DNA of 64,000 nucleotides, taken from assembly GCF_947496875.1 (NCBI RefSeq), contig NZ_CANMEH010000005.1:62001-126000 (forward strand), written 5' to 3'. The stretch comes from an uncultured Paracoccus sp. Its GTDB lineage: Bacteria; Pseudomonadota; Alphaproteobacteria; Rhodobacterales; Rhodobacteraceae. Shown here in pieces: positions 45,141-54,845 of this stretch. Made by a program: the position numbers and the translations under genes. The notes under the pieces are model-generated. The model was not told the DNA's origin, ran no database searches, and saw only the letters and a list, made by a program, of their open reading frames with translations. Within the stretch, counting starts at the first letter, position 1. The number at the start of each line of letters is the position of its first letter.

Positions 45141-46001
45141 ATGGACATGGCTGCCGAACGCGCCGCCGCCGCCGGATGGTTTCGCGAGCTGCGCGACCGC
45201 ATCGTCGCCGCCTTCGAGACGGCAGAGGATGACGGGCCCGGCGACGCCCCGGCCGGCCGGTTCGAGGTGACGCCCACCAGCCGCGCCGATGACGGGGGCG
45301 GCGGGCTGATGTCGGTGCTGCGCGACGGCCGGGTGTTCGAGAAGGTCGGGGTGAACTGGTCCGAGGTGCACGGCACCCTGGCGCCCAGGGCGCAGGCCGC
45401 GATGGCCGCGCGCGGGGTGCCGGGCATGGCCGACGACCCGCGCTTCTGGGCGTCGGGGATCAGCCTGGTGGCGCATATGCAGAACCCGCATGTGCCCGCC
45501 GTGCACATGAACACCCGGATGTTCTGGACCCCGGGCGCGTGGTGGTTCGGCGGCGGCACCGACCTGAATCCCTGCCTCGAATATGCCGAGGACACGGCGC
45601 ATTTCCACGACACGCTGCGCGACGCCTGTGCGCCGCACGGGGCGGATTACTATGACCGCTTCAAGGCGTGGGCCGACGAGTATTTCTTTATCCCGCATCG
45701 CAACCGCGCGCGGGGCGTGGGCGGCATCTTCTATGACGACCTGAACAGCGGCGACTGGAACGCCGATTTCGCGTTTACCCGGGCCGTTGGCGAGGCGTTC
45801 CTGCCCGCATTCCTGCCGCTGGTCGACCGCCGCGTGGCAACCCCCTGGACCGATGCCGACCGCGAGGTTCAGCTGATCCACCGCGGTCTGTATGCCGAAT
45901 ACAACCTTGTCTATGACCGCGGCACCCGGTTCGGGCTGGAAACCGGCCACAACCCCGAGGCCGTGCTGATGAGCCTGCCGCCGCTGGCCAAGTGGGTCTG
46001 A
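45141..46001 (+). CDS. hemF: Oxygen-dependent coproporphyrinogen III oxidase
   Basis: Aerobic counterpart of HemN in heme synthesis. Signature residues are in HVPAVHMNTRMF, WWFGGGTDLNP and GGIFYDDLN; ENLVYDRGTRFGL-like YNLVYDRGTRFGLETG is at the C-terminus. Length is 286 residues. GAAAGGA lies 8 nt before the ATG. With hemN at 29.7 kb, the organism can make heme with and without oxygen. Confidence 0.96.
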   Translation: MDMAAERAAAAGWFRELRDRIVAAFETAEDDGPGDAPAGRFEVTPTSRADDGGGGLMSVLRDGRVFEKVGVNWSEVHGTLAPRAQAAMAARGVPGMADDPRFWASGISLVAHMQNPHVPAVHMNTRMFWTPGAWWFGGGTDLNPCLEYAEDTAHFHDTLRDACAPHGADYYDRFKAWADEYFFIPHRNRARGVGGIFYDDLNSGDWNADFAFTRAVGEAFLPAFLPLVDRRVATPWTDADREVQLIHRGLYAEYNLVYDRGTRFGLETGHNPEAVLMSLPPLAKWV

Positions 46002-46026
46002 TCAAGGTGGATGCCGGGGCGGCGCG

Positions 46027-46617
46027 ATGAGCCAGCAGATGCTGGTCGGGTTGGCCGGGTTCGTCCTGGTCACGACGATCACGCCCGGGCCGAACAACAT
46101 GATGCTGCTGGCGTCGGGGGTGAATTTCGGCTTTCGCCGGACGCTGCCGCACCTGCTGGGGATCAGCTGTGGGCTGGCGGTCATGCTGCTGCTCGTGGGA
46201 CTGGGCCTGGACCGGGTGGTCGCCGGCAACCCGCGGCTGCGCGCGGTCATGGCGGTTCTCAGCCTGGCCTACGTGCTGTGGCTGGCGTGGAAGATCGCCA
46301 CTGCCGGCGCGCCCGAGGTGCGCCGCGGCGCGCGGCCGATGACGTTCCTGCAGGCCTGCGCCTTCCAGTGGGTCAACCCCAAGGCCTGGGCGATGGTTCT
46401 GAGCGCCCTGATTGCCTATGGCGCCATGCCGGGCGGGGCCGCGGCGGTCGCGGCGGTCTTCGTCACGGTCGGCCTGCCCGCGATCTCGATCTGGGCCGCG
46501 GTGGGGCAGGGGCTGCGGCGCTGGCTGGCCCATCCGCTGCGCCTGCGGGTGTTCAACGGCACCATGGCGGTGCTGCTGGTCCTGTCGATGCTGCCGGCCC
46601 TGGCCGAACTGGTCTAG
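46027..46617 (+). CDS. LysE family translocator
   Basis: Six-helix amino-acid exporter of the RhtB/LysE family, 196 residues. TITPGPNNMMLLASGVNFG near the N-terminus and FQWVNPKAWAMVLSAL in the middle are the typical motifs. Begins 25 bp after hemF. Its stop codon overlaps the stop of the convergent DMT gene within a CTAG palindrome. Substrate unknown. Confidence 0.9.
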   Translation: MSQQMLVGLAGFVLVTTITPGPNNMMLLASGVNFGFRRTLPHLLGISCGLAVMLLLVGLGLDRVVAGNPRLRAVMAVLSLAYVLWLAWKIATAGAPEVRRGARPMTFLQACAFQWVNPKAWAMVLSALIAYGAMPGGAAAVAAVFVTVGLPAISIWAAVGQGLRRWLAHPLRLRVFNGTMAVLLVLSMLPALAELV

Positions 46618-47483
46618 GCCGCCGTCGCCAGCAGCCAGCCGACCCCGCCCGTGATCAGCGCCATGCCGGCGATCTCGCGCCGGCTCAGCCCCTCGCGGCG
46701 GCGGCGCGACAGCGCGGCGGCGAACACCAGTTCGACCAGGGCCAGGGTGCGGACATTCGCGGCCGGGGCCAGCGCAAAGGCGATGAACCAGAACTGCGAG
46801 GCCACCGCCCCCAGAAAGCCCGCGCCCAGCGATTCACGCCACGCGCCGAGCATGCCGCGCAGGGCCGCGCGATCGCGCAGCGCCAGCCAGCCCCCCACCA
46901 GCAGGGTCTGCATGCCGAGCGACAGGACAAGGATCGTGGTGGCCCGTTCGACAAAGCCACCGCCGGACAGCGCCAGGATGCCGCCGCGAAACCCGATCGC
47001 CGACAGGCCGAACAGCGCGCCGGAGACGATGCCCAGCAGCATCGGGATCGACCCCATGCGGCGCCAGTCGGTGCCGGACAGCACCATCACCCCCGCGGTG
47101 GCCACCGCGATGGCGCCCAGCCGGGAGACGGTCAGCGCCTCGCCCAGCAGCGCGGCTCCCAGCAGCGCGACGGTCACCGGTTCGGTCTTGATCAGCGCCG
47201 TGGCCACCGCAAAGCCGCGCCGCTGCATGGCCGCCAGCATCAGCGCGGTGGCGGCGACCTGCGCCAACGCGCCCAGCGCGGCATAGGCCATGGCGGTACC
47301 GGTCAGCGCCGGGATCGGGCGGACCATCGCCACTGCCGCCAGGAACAGCACCGCGAAGGGCAGGCCGAACAGGAACCGCACGCCCGTCGCGCCCAGGGTG
47401 CCGATGCGGCCGGTCAGCCCCGCCTGCGCCGCGTTGCGGCCGGTCTGGGCCAGCGCCGCGATCAGGGTGGCGGCGACCCACAC
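46614..47483 (-). CDS. DMT-family (EamA) transporter
   Basis: Ten-helix exporter with two EamA repeats over 289 residues; ALIKTEPVTVALLGAALLGE closes the first repeat. Only a GTG at 47483 is available as start, placed 7 bp after the hemE stop, which suggests read-through coupling with hemE. Substrate unknown. A second DMT protein lies at 18.4 kb; they are not close copies. Confidence 0.85.
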   Translation of the reverse strand: MWVAATLIAALAQTGRNAAQAGLTGRIGTLGATGVRFLFGLPFAVLFLAAVAMVRPIPALTGTAMAYAALGALAQVAATALMLAAMQRRGFAVATALIKTEPVTVALLGAALLGEALTVSRLGAIAVATAGVMVLSGTDWRRMGSIPMLLGIVSGALFGLSAIGFRGGILALSGGGFVERATTILVLSLGMQTLLVGGWLALRDRAALRGMLGAWRESLGAGFLGAVASQFWFIAFALAPAANVRTLALVELVFAAALSRRRREGLSRREIAGMALITGGVGWLLATAA

Positions 47484-47489
47484 GGAAGG

Positions 47490-48551
47490 TCAGGCGCGGC
47501 TGCTGCGGACTGTCTCGACCATCAGCGCGACATTGTCGGGGTCGGCGTCCGGGGTGATCCCGTGTCCCAGGTTGAAGATGTGCGGCCCGCCCGAGAACGC
47601 CGCGACGATCCGCCGCGTCTCGTCCACCAGGTCCTGGCCGCCAGTCACCATGTGGCCGGGCGCGAGGTTGCCCTGCACGCAACCGTCGCGCTGCACGTTC
47701 TGCGCCGCCCATTCGGCGCTGACCGAGTTGTCAAGCGCCACGCAGTCCGCCCCGGTCGCCCGGGCAAAGCCGACATAGCCGGGTCCCGCCTCGCGCGGGA
47801 AGGCGATGACCGGGATGCCGGGGTGGCGCGATTTCAGTTCGGCGATGATCCGGCGGGCCGGTTCCACCGCGAAGTCCTGGAAGTCCGGCCCCTTGAGGCT
47901 GCCCGCCCAGCTGTCGAACAGCTTGACCACCTCGGCGCCGGCATCGATCTGGGCCGACAGGTATTCGATCGTGGCTTCGGTCACCCGCTCGATCAGCCCG
48001 GCAAACGTGGCGCGGTCGCCGTCTTTCAGCGCGTGGGCGGGGGCCTGATCCTTGGTGCCCTGTCCGGCGATCATGTAGGTGGCCACGGTCCAGGGCGCGC
48101 CGGCAAAGCCGATCAGGGTCGTTTCGGGCGGCAATTCGCGGCGCAGGATGCGGACGGTGTCGTAGATCGGCGACAGCGTGTCGTGGATGGCGCCGACCGG
48201 CTTCAGCGCGGAGAGGCCGTCCGGCGTGGTGACGGTGGACAGGCGCGGCCCCTCGCCGGTGACGAACCACAGGTCCAGCCCCAGCGCCTGCGGCACCAGC
48301 AGGATGTCGGCGAACAGGATCGCGGCGTCGAAGCCGAAGCGGCGGATCGGCTGCAGCGTGACCTCGGCCGCAAGCTCGGGATTGTAGCACAGCGACAGGA
48401 AGTCGCCGGCCTGGGCCCGGGTCGCGCGGTATTCCGGCAGGTACCGGCCGGCCTGGCGCATCATCCAGATCGGCGGCGTCGGCAGCCGTTCGCCGGCCAT
48501 GGCGCGCAGGATGGTTTTTCGGGGAGAAGGCGACGACGGTGCTGTATCCAT
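47490..48551 (-). CDS. hemE: Uroporphyrinogen decarboxylase
   Basis: Converts uroporphyrinogen III to coproporphyrinogen [20 protein letters not shown] is the N-terminal signature, and [13 protein letters not shown] the second. Length is 353 residues. Divergent from hemC with a 62-bp gap, so the two heme genes probably share a regulatory region. The DMT transporter gene follows closely. Confidence 0.96.
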   Translation of the reverse strand: MDTAPSSPSPRKTILRAMAGERLPTPPIWMMRQAGRYLPEYRATRAQAGDFLSLCYNPELAAEVTLQPIRRFGFDAAILFADILLVPQALGLDLWFVTGEGPRLSTVTTPDGLSALKPVGAIHDTLSPIYDTVRILRRELPPETTLIGFAGAPWTVATYMIAGQGTKDQAPAHALKDGDRATFAGLIERVTEATIEYLSAQIDAGAEVVKLFDSWAGSLKGPDFQDFAVEPARRIIAELKSRHPGIPVIAFPREAGPGYVGFARATGADCVALDNSVSAEWAAQNVQRDGCVQGNLAPGHMVTGGQDLVDETRRIVAAFSGGPHIFNLGHGITPDADPDNVALMVETVRSSRA

Positions 48552-48613
48552 GACCCTTCATCGCCACGGCAGCCCGGTTGTCAAGGCGGGCGGCCGGGGT
48601 TAACCGGGGGCGC

Positions 48614-49600
48614 ATGAACGCAGCCTATCCCGCCCCGTCGCACCCGCTTCGCATCGGCACCCGTGGTTCGGCCCTGGCGCTGGCCCAGGCGCACGAGACG
48701 CGCGACCGGCTGATGGCCGCCCATGATCTGCCCGCGGACGCCTTCGAGATCGTGCCCATCAAGACGACCGGGGACCGGATCCTGGACCGCCCCCTGAAGG
48801 AGATCGGCGGCAAGGGCCTGTTCACCCGCGAGATCGAGGACGCGCTGCTGGACGGCAGCATCGACATCGCCGTCCATTCCATGAAGGACATGCCGGTGCT
48901 GCAGCCCGAGGGGCTGGTCATCGACTGCTACCTGCCGCGCGAGGATGTGCGGGACGGCTTTGTCAGCCGCATCCACCGCTCGATCGCCGAACTGCCGGCG
49001 GGAACCCGGGTCGGGTCGTCCAGCCTGCGGCGGCGGGCGCAGTTGATCCACGCGCGGCCGGACCTCGTCGTGGTCGAGTTCCGCGGCAACGTGCAGACGC
49101 GGCTGCGCAAGCTGGACGAGGGGGTCGCGGACGCGACATTCCTGGCGATGGCGGGGCTGGCGCGGCTGGGGATGACCGCGGTGGCGGCCGGGGCGGTCGC
49201 GCCCGAGGAGATGCTGCCCGCGGTGGCGCAGGGGGCGATCGGGATCGAGCGGCGGGCCGACGACAGCGTTGCGGCGTCGCTGGTCGCGGCGATATCCGAC
49301 CTGAGCACCACGCTGCGGGTCGAGGCCGAGCGGGCGTTCCTGGCGCGGCTGGACGGGTCCTGCGAGACGCCGATCGCGGGGCTGGCCGAGCTGCAGCCGG
49401 ACGGAACGCTGCTGCTGCGCGGGCAGATCCTGCTGCCCGACGGGTCGCTGTCGCTGACCGGGGAGCGGCGCGGGGCGGCGCAGGACGGGCCGGCGATGGG
49501 GACCGATCTGGCGGATGAGTTGCTGGGGCGCGCGCCGGAGGATTTCTTCGAGCTGATGGGGATCAGCGCCGACCGGGGCTCGCCGCCGGTGGGGCGCTGA
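48614..49600 (+). CDS. hemC: Porphobilinogen deaminase (hydroxymethylbilane synthase)
   Basis: Polymerises four porphobilinogens to hydroxymethylbilane. Conserved LRIGTRGSALALAQA, the HSMKDMP segment with catalytic Asp neighbourhood, RRRAQL, and the cofactor Cys in ARLDGSCETPIAG are all present. ATG 48614 follows GGGGG and gives 328 residues. Convergent with lexA across a 182-bp gap holding unusual regulatory-looking repeats. Confidence 0.96.
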   Translation: MNAAYPAPSHPLRIGTRGSALALAQAHETRDRLMAAHDLPADAFEIVPIKTTGDRILDRPLKEIGGKGLFTREIEDALLDGSIDIAVHSMKDMPVLQPEGLVIDCYLPREDVRDGFVSRIHRSIAELPAGTRVGSSSLRRRAQLIHARPDLVVVEFRGNVQTRLRKLDEGVADATFLAMAGLARLGMTAVAAGAVAPEEMLPAVAQGAIGIERRADDSVAASLVAAISDLSTTLRVEAERAFLARLDGSCETPIAGLAELQPDGTLLLRGQILLPDGSLSLTGERRGAAQDGPAMGTDLADELLGRAPEDFFELMGISADRGSPPVGR

Positions 49601-49642
49601 GGCCGGAGAGGCGCCCGCGGCGGCCGCGGCGGACGTGCCGCC

Positions 49643-49690
49643 GTTCAGGCGGTGTTCATGCAGTGTTCACGCATGGTTCATGCAGTTTTC
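49643..49690. promoter_or_regulatory. Phased array of GTTC half-sites (overlapping LexA-type boxes)
   Basis: GTTC occurs at 49643, 49654, 49665 and 49676, and TTTC at 49687, all exactly 11 bp apart. This gives three perfect GTTC-N7-GTTC matches, the alphaproteobacterial LexA box, plus one near match. The array lies between the 3' ends of convergent hemC and lexA, so no gene start follows in the normal way. The 15 bp at 49676-49690 recur exactly at 4534-4548. Binding by LexA is inference. Confidence 0.6.
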
Positions 49691-49732
49691 CTGCGCAACC
49701 TCAGGCGCCACGCCACCAGCCGCCGGGGCGGG

Positions 49733-49780
49733 CCACTAGATGTAGTGGAACCCCGCCGGTGCGGCACTAGCGCGGAGGGT
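49733..49780. promoter_or_regulatory. NrdR-box-like palindrome with a degenerate second copy
   Basis: CCACTAGATGTAGTGG (49733-49748) has perfect 6-bp arms around GATG and fits the NrdR box consensus (ACACWATATATWGTGT) at the conserved CWA, AT and TWGTG positions. A weaker copy, starting GGCACTAGCG at 49764, lies 31 bp further on in the same phase, a spacing used by paired NrdR boxes. No ribonucleotide reductase gene is in the window. It could instead be a chance palindrome; no T tract follows on either strand, so it is not a terminator. Confidence 0.4.
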
Positions 49781-49782
49781 GG

Positions 49783-50505
49783 TCAGTAGCTGCGGAGCAG
49801 GCCAACCAGCCGGCCCTGGACGTTGACGCGGTCCTCGGGCAGCACCCGCGTCTCGAAGCTGGTGTTCGCGGCTTCCAGCGCGATCATGCCGCCGCGGCGG
49901 CGGAAGCGCTTCAGCGTCGCCTCGGCGCCGTCGACCAGCGCCACGACGATGTCGCCGTTCTCGGCGTGGTCCTGTTCGCGGATGATCACCACGTCGCCAT
50001 CGTTGATGCCGGCGTCGATCATCGAGTCGCCCCGCACCTCGAGCGCGTAGTGGTGGTCGCGGCCCTTCAGCATCGCGCCGGGCACGGCGATGTGGTGCGA
50101 CACCTCGGAGATCGCCTCGATCGGGACGCCGGCGGCGATCCGGCCCATCACCGGCAGGTCCACCGCGGGGCTGTCCACGATCGGCATCGCGCCGTGCGGC
50201 CGGGGCGGGCGGAAATCGCCCCGGGCCGGGCCGTCGCCGGCGATCACCCGCGGCGTGAAGCCGCCATCGGCGCGGTCGTCGCCGCGCATGTTGTCGGGCA
50301 GCCGGATGATTTCCAGCGCCCGGGCGCGGTGCGGCAGGCGGCGGATGAAGCCGCGTTCCTCGAGCGCCGTGACCAGCCGGTGGATGCCCGACTTCGACCG
50401 CAGGTCGAGGGCGAGCTTCATCTCGTCGAAGGAGGGCGAGACGCCGTCCCGTGCCATCCGCGCCTGGATGAACTCGAGAAGCTGGATCTGCTTTCTGGTG
50501 AGCAT
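49783..50505 (-). CDS. lexA: SOS repressor LexA
   Basis: Represses DNA-damage genes and self-cleaves when RecA is activated. The N-terminal winged helix-turn-helix begins [16 protein letters not shown]; the Ala-Gly cleavage site is in [11 protein letters not shown]; the catalytic Ser is in [10 protein letters not shown] and the Lys in EATLKRF. ATG 50505 gives 240 residues and the standard N-terminus; an upstream frame start at 50571 would overlap the operator. A LexA box lies 40 bp upstream, so it is autoregulated. Confidence 0.96.
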   Translation of the reverse strand: MLTRKQIQLLEFIQARMARDGVSPSFDEMKLALDLRSKSGIHRLVTALEERGFIRRLPHRARALEIIRLPDNMRGDDRADGGFTPRVIAGDGPARGDFRPPRPHGAMPIVDSPAVDLPVMGRIAAGVPIEAISEVSHHIAVPGAMLKGRDHHYALEVRGDSMIDAGINDGDVVIIREQDHAENGDIVVALVDGAEATLKRFRRRGGMIALEAANTSFETRVLPEDRVNVQGRLVGLLRSY

Positions 50506-50544
50506 GACATGTCGCCTGTTCTGCCGGTCGCGGGATGCTGCGAT

Positions 50545-50559
50545 GTTCGAGGAATGTTC
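50545..50559. promoter_or_regulatory. LexA box (autoregulation)
   Basis: GTTCGAGGAATGTTC is a perfect GTTC-N7-GTTC site 40 bp upstream of the lexA ATG and in the gap after moeA. It is the expected operator for autorepression in this group of bacteria. Confidence 0.88.
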
Positions 50560-50612
50560 TAGGCGAATCACGGTTTGCCGGTCAAGCCCAAGGTGATTCG
50601 GCGCAGAGCGGG

Positions 50613-51797
50613 TCAGCCCTGTCGCAGCGGCAGATAGCGGACCGGCGCGCCCCGCTGCCGGGCCGGGTCGCCGGGCGGGCGGACCAGCAGCGCGTCGGCC
50701 TGCGCCATCAGCGCCAGCCGGGCGCTGTCCTGATCGGGGAACGGGGTGACCACGGCGCCGTCGGGTCCGTGCTGCAGCGTCGCGCGCAGGTAATGCTGCC
50801 GGTCGCCCTCGGCCGGCAGGTCGCGGCCCAGGATGCCGTGGCGCAGGTCGGGGCCGCCATCCTGCCCCTGCATCCGGTCCAGCAGCGGCCGCAGGAACAG
50901 GGTCGCGCAGACCATCGCCGAGACCGGGTTGCCGGGCAGCCCCAGCATCACCGCGCCGTCCGCCAGACGGCCCGCCATCAGCGGTTTGCCGGGACGCATC
51001 CGGACCTTGTAGAAGGCCCGGTCCATGCCGAGATCGGCGGCCACCCGCCCGACCAGATCGTGGTCGCCGACCGAGGCGCCGCCGATCGTCACGATCACGT
51101 CGGCGTCGGCGGCATCGGCAAACACCGCCCGCAGGCTGGCCTCGGTATCCCGGGCCAGCGGCATGATCCGCACCTCGGCGCCGGCCTGCCGGGCCAGCGC
51201 CGCCACCGCGATGTCGTTCGAACTGATGATCTGCCCGTCGCCGGGATCGGTGCCGGGGGGCACCAGCTCGTCCCCGCCCGCGATCACGGCGACGCGGGGC
51301 GGGCGGGCCACGGTGACGCGGGGCAGGTTCATCGCCGCCAGCAGCCCCAGATCGGCGGGGGCGAGGCGGCGGCCCGCGGGCAGGGTGTCGCCTTGGGCAA
51401 AGTCGTTGCCGCGCGGCCGGATATGCGGGCCGGTCGCGTCGGCGGCCACGGTGATCGCGTCGCCGTCGCGGGTCACGTGTTCCTGCATCACCACCCGGTC
51501 GAAGCCGGGCGGCACCGGCGCGCCGGTGAAGATCCGCAGCGCCGTGCCGGCGGCAGCGTCACCCGACCAGCCGCGCCCGGCCGCGGCCTCGCCCACCACC
51601 CGCAGCGGCCCGGGCAGGTCGGCGCTGCGCAGCGCATAGCCGTCCATCGCGGCGGCGTCGAAGGGCGGCTGGGTCATCCGCGACACCGCCGGTTCCAGCA
51701 GCACCCGCCCCAGCGCGTCGGCCAGCGCGCAATCCTGCGGCTGCGGGGCGGGGGCAAGGGACAGGACGGCGGCCAGCGCCTCGTCGACCGGGATCAT
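50613..51797 (-). CDS. moeA: Molybdopterin molybdenumtransferase
   Basis: Inserts molybdate into adenylated molybdopterin. The segment [14 protein letters not shown] is the family start block; [11 protein letters not shown] and [10 protein letters not shown] are the MoCF domain motifs. Length is 394 residues. ATG overlaps the moaC stop (ATGA). Last gene of the unit running from trpG. Confidence 0.95.
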   Translation of the reverse strand: MIPVDEALAAVLSLAPAPQPQDCALADALGRVLLEPAVSRMTQPPFDAAAMDGYALRSADLPGPLRVVGEAAAGRGWSGDAAAGTALRIFTGAPVPPGFDRVVMQEHVTRDGDAITVAADATGPHIRPRGNDFAQGDTLPAGRRLAPADLGLLAAMNLPRVTVARPPRVAVIAGGDELVPPGTDPGDGQIISSNDIAVAALARQAGAEVRIMPLARDTEASLRAVFADAADADVIVTIGGASVGDHDLVGRVAADLGMDRAFYKVRMRPGKPLMAGRLADGAVMLGLPGNPVSAMVCATLFLRPLLDRMQGQDGGPDLRHGILGRDLPAEGDRQHYLRATLQHGPDGAVVTPFPDQDSARLALMAQADALLVRPPGDPARQRGAPVRYLPLRQG

Positions 51798-52267
51798 GGC
51801 GCGGCCTCGAAGGTGCCGGACTTGCCGCCGGTCTTTCTCAGCAGCCGGACATTCTCGATCCGCATGTCCTTTTGCGCGGCCTTCAGCATGTCGTAGACGG
51901 TCAGCGCCGCGACGGTGGCGGCGGTCAGCGCCTCCATCTCGACGCCGGTGCGGCCGGTCGTGCGGGCGGTGGCGGTGATCCGGATGCCGGGCAGCGCCGG
52001 GTCGGCGGTCAGGTCCAGCGCCACCTTGTCCAGCGGCAGCGGGTGGCAGAGCGGGATCAGCTCGGCGGTGCGCTTGGCGCCCATGATCCCGGCCAGCCGG
52101 GCCACGCCCAGCACGTCGCCCTTGGCCGCGCCGCCCTGGGCCAGCGCCAGGGTTTCGGGCGACATGACCACCGCCGCCTCGGCCACCGCCTCGCGCGCGG
52201 TGGCGGTCTTGCCGGAGACGTCGACCATGTGGGCCTGCCCGGCGGCGTCGAAATGGGTCAGGGTCAT
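51794..52267 (-). CDS. moaC: Cyclic pyranopterin monophosphate synthase
   Basis: Works with MoaA in the first step of molybdopterin synthesis. [26 protein letters not shown] and [11 protein letters not shown] are the hallmark motifs. Length is 157 residues. Overlaps trpC and moeA by 4 bp at each end (ATGA), so translation of the three is coupled. Confidence 0.96.
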   Translation of the reverse strand: MTLTHFDAAGQAHMVDVSGKTATAREAVAEAAVVMSPETLALAQGGAAKGDVLGVARLAGIMGAKRTAELIPLCHPLPLDKVALDLTADPALPGIRITATARTTGRTGVEMEALTAATVAALTVYDMLKAAQKDMRIENVRLLRKTGGKSGTFEAAP

Positions 52268-53070
52268 GCGACCTCCTGCGGGGGGCTGCGGCCGAGGATC
52301 GCGCGGGTCGCGGCGGCGACGTCGGGCTGGCGCATCAGGCTTTCGCCGATCAGGAAGCGCCGGATCCCGGCCTCCATCATCCGGGCCAGGTCGTCATGGG
52401 TGAACAGGCCACTTTCGCAGATCACGTGGCGGTCGGCGGGGACATGCGGGGCCAGCGTCAGGGTGGTGTCGAGGCTGACCGCAAAGCTGCGCAGGTCGCG
52501 GTTGTTGATCCCGATCAGCGGCGAGGCGAGGCGCAGGGCGCGATCCAGCTCGGCGCGGTCATGCACCTCGATCAGCGCGTCCATGCCCCAGTGGCGGGCG
52601 GCGTCTTCCAGCTCGGCGGCCAGCGTGTCGTCGACCGAGGCCATGATGATCAGGATGCAGTCGGCGCCCCAGGCCCGCCCCTCGGCCACCTGGTAGGGGT
52701 CGTGCAGGAAATCCTTGCGCAGCACCGGCAGGTCGCAGGCGGCGCGGGCGGCGGTCAGGAATTCGGGGGCGCCCTGGAAGCTCGGCCCGTCGGTCAGCAC
52801 CGACAGGCAGGCGGCGCCGCCGTCCTGATAGGCGCGGGCCAATGCCGGCGGGTCGAAATCGGGGCGGATCAGGCCTTTCGACGGGCTGGCCTTCTTGATC
52901 TCGGCGATCAGGGCGGGGCCGGACGACGCGGCGCGGGTCAGGGCGTCGGCGAAGCCGCGCACCGGCGGGGCGGCGCGGGCCGCGTCCTCGACCACCGGCA
53001 GGGGGCGGGCGGCGCGGGCCGCGGCGATCTCGGTCAGCTTGTAGCGGCGGATCTTGTCAAGAATGTCCAT
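52264..53070 (-). CDS. trpC: Indole-3-glycerol phosphate synthase
   Basis: Forms indole-3-glycerol phosphate in tryptophan synthesis. TIM-barrel signatures [26 protein letters not shown] and [12 protein letters not shown] are present. Length is 268 residues. The start ATG 53070 lies inside the 3' end of ung (14-bp overlap). No PRAI domain is fused. Confidence 0.96.
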   Translation of the reverse strand: MDILDKIRRYKLTEIAAARAARPLPVVEDAARAAPPVRGFADALTRAASSGPALIAEIKKASPSKGLIRPDFDPPALARAYQDGGAACLSVLTDGPSFQGAPEFLTAARAACDLPVLRKDFLHDPYQVAEGRAWGADCILIIMASVDDTLAAELEDAARHWGMDALIEVHDRAELDRALRLASPLIGINNRDLRSFAVSLDTTLTLAPHVPADRHVICESGLFTHDDLARMMEAGIRRFLIGESLMRQPDVAAATRAILGRSPPQEVA

Positions 53071-53806
53071 GCGGGGGTGATACAGGGCCGGGGCGGGGCT
53101 GTGCAACGGGGCCGGTTCCGTCGATGCCGGTCCAGTCGATGGCGGGCAGGCCGCGGGACAGCAGCCAGTCGTTGATCCGGCTGAACGGCCGCGACCCGAA
53201 GAACCCGCGCCGCGCCGACAGGGGCGAGGGGTGGGCGGTGGCGATCGCCAAATCCCGGTCGCGGGGCAGACCGGACGCGGCGCGCTGGGCGTGGGCGCCC
53301 CACAGCAGGAAGGCCACCGGGCCGTGGCGCTGGCTGTCGGCGATGGCCTGCCGGGCCAGGTCGTCCCAGCTCCAGCCGGCATGCGAGCCGGCCCCGTTCG
53401 GCGCGACGGATAGTGCCGTGTTGAGCAGCAGCACCCCCTGGCGGGCCCAGGGGGTCAGGTCGCCCGACGCCGGGGCGGCGCCCAGGTCGGCGCGCAGTTC
53501 GGCGAAGATGTTGGCGAGCGAGCGGGGCAGCGCCACGCCGGGACTGACCGAGAACGCCAGCCCGTTGGCATGGCCGGGGGTCGGATAGGGATCCTGGCCC
53601 AGGATCACGACCCGCACCCCGGAGGGCGCCACCGCCTGCAGCGCGGCAAACACCCGGTCCGGGCCGGGCAGCCAGTCGGCGCCGGACAGGCGGTCGCGGA
53701 TCGCCGGCCAGCTGTCGGCAAAGAACGGCAGATGCGCCCAAGCGGGCGGCGGTCCGGGTGGGGCCGGGGCGAGGTGAGCCCGAGCCGTGCCGCTTGCCGC
53801 GGTCAC
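53057..53806 (-). CDS. ung: Uracil-DNA glycosylase (family 1)
   Basis: Removes uracil from [20 protein letters not shown] holds the catalytic Asp and [14 protein letters not shown] the catalytic His. Length is 249 residues, with about 20 extra Pro/Ala residues at each end. The gene sits between trpD (8 bp upstream) and trpC (overlapping), so it is embedded in the trp unit. Confidence 0.95.
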   Translation of the reverse strand: MTAASGTARAHLAPAPPGPPPAWAHLPFFADSWPAIRDRLSGADWLPGPDRVFAALQAVAPSGVRVVILGQDPYPTPGHANGLAFSVSPGVALPRSLANIFAELRADLGAAPASGDLTPWARQGVLLLNTALSVAPNGAGSHAGWSWDDLARQAIADSQRHGPVAFLLWGAHAQRAASGLPRDRDLAIATAHPSPLSARRGFFGSRPFSRINDWLLSRGLPAIDWTGIDGTGPVAQPRPGPVSPPHGHS

Positions 53807-53813
53807 GGCGCGA

Positions 53814-54845
53814 TCACGGGGCCGGGGCGCCGGTCAGGCGGATCAGGCAGGCCAGCCGGTCGCGGGCGGCGCCGGAATCGATCGCCTCGACGGCCCGCGC
53901 CACGCCCTCGCGCAGGTCGGCGGCGACGCCCGCCACCAGCAGCCCGGCGGCGGCGTTCAGCAGCACCGCGTCGCGATAGGCGCCGGGCGCGCCGTCCAGC
54001 AGGTCCCGCAGCGCCGCGGCGTTGTGGGCCGGGTCGCCGCCCACGATGCTGTCGAACGGGTGGACCGGCAGGCCCGCATCCTCGGGCGCGATGTCGAATT
54101 CGGTGACCTCGCCGTCCCTGAGCTGGGCGACGTGGGACGGTTCGGCGATCGACAGCTCGTCGGTGCCGTCGCCGCCATGCACGATCCAGACCGAGGTCGA
54201 GCCCAGCTCGCGCAGCACCTCGGCCATCGGGCGGACCCAGTCGTTGGAGAAGGTGCCGGTCAGCTGCCGGGTCACCCCGGCGGGGTTGGTCATCGGTCCC
54301 AGCAGGTTGAAGATGGTGCGGGTCCCCAGCTCGGCCCGGGCCGGGCCAACGTTGCGCATCGACGGGTGGTGCATCGGCGCCATCATGAAGCAGATGCCGC
54401 AGTCGGCGATCGCCCGCTGGGCGGCGTCGGGGCTGCCCAGCACGTTCAGCCCCAGGCTGGCCAGCGCGTCGGCGCTGCCCGATTTCGACGACAGGTTGCG
54501 GTTGCCGTGCTTGGCGACCGGAACCCCCGCCCCGGCCACCACCAGCGCCGCGGCGGTCGAGATGTTCAGCGTGCCCTTGCCGTCGCCGCCGGTGCCGACG
54601 ATGTCGATCGCGTCGGCGGGCGCGGTGATCCGGTTCATCCGGGCCCGCATCGCGCGGGCAGCGGCGGCGATTTCCTCGACCGTCTCGCCGCGCACCCGCA
54701 TCGCCATCAGCAGCCCGCCGATCTGCGCCGGGGTCGCGGCGCCGTCGAACAGCGCGGCAAACGCCGCCTCGGCCTCGTCGGCGGTCAGCGGGCGGCTGGC
54801 GGCCAGCCCGATCAGCGGCCGGATGTCGGTCGGATGGTCGGTCAT
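53814..54845 (-). CDS. trpD: Anthranilate phosphoribosyltransferase
   Basis: Joins anthranilate to [21 protein letters not shown] and [15 protein letters not shown] bind [24 protein letters not shown] is the anthranilate site region. Length is 343 residues. ATG overlaps the trpG stop by 4 bp. Confidence 0.96.
   Translation of the reverse strand: MTDHPTDIRPLIGLAASRPLTADEAEAAFAALFDGAATPAQIGGLLMAMRVRGETVEEIAAAARAMRARMNRITAPADAIDIVGTGGDGKGTLNISTAAALVVAGAGVPVAKHGNRNLSSKSGSADALASLGLNVLGSPDAAQRAIADCGICFMMAPMHHPSMRNVGPARAELGTRTIFNLLGPMTNPAGVTRQLTGTFSNDWVRPMAEVLRELGSTSVWIVHGGDGTDELSIAEPSHVAQLRDGEVTEFDIAPEDAGLPVHPFDSIVGGDPAHNAAALRDLLDGAPGAYRDAVLLNAAAGLLVAGVAADLREGVARAVEAIDSGAARDRLACLIRLTGAPAP

Noticed and set aside
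49733..49748. Palindrome read as a lexA or hemC terminator
   Set aside because: Stem is only 6 bp, and no T-rich tract follows on either strand; the sequence fits a protein-binding site better.
49659..49790. Short plus-strand frame (~43 codons) inside the hemC-lexA gap
   Set aside because: The start codon lies within the repeat array, there is no ribosome site, and the predicted peptide is Arg-rich without features.
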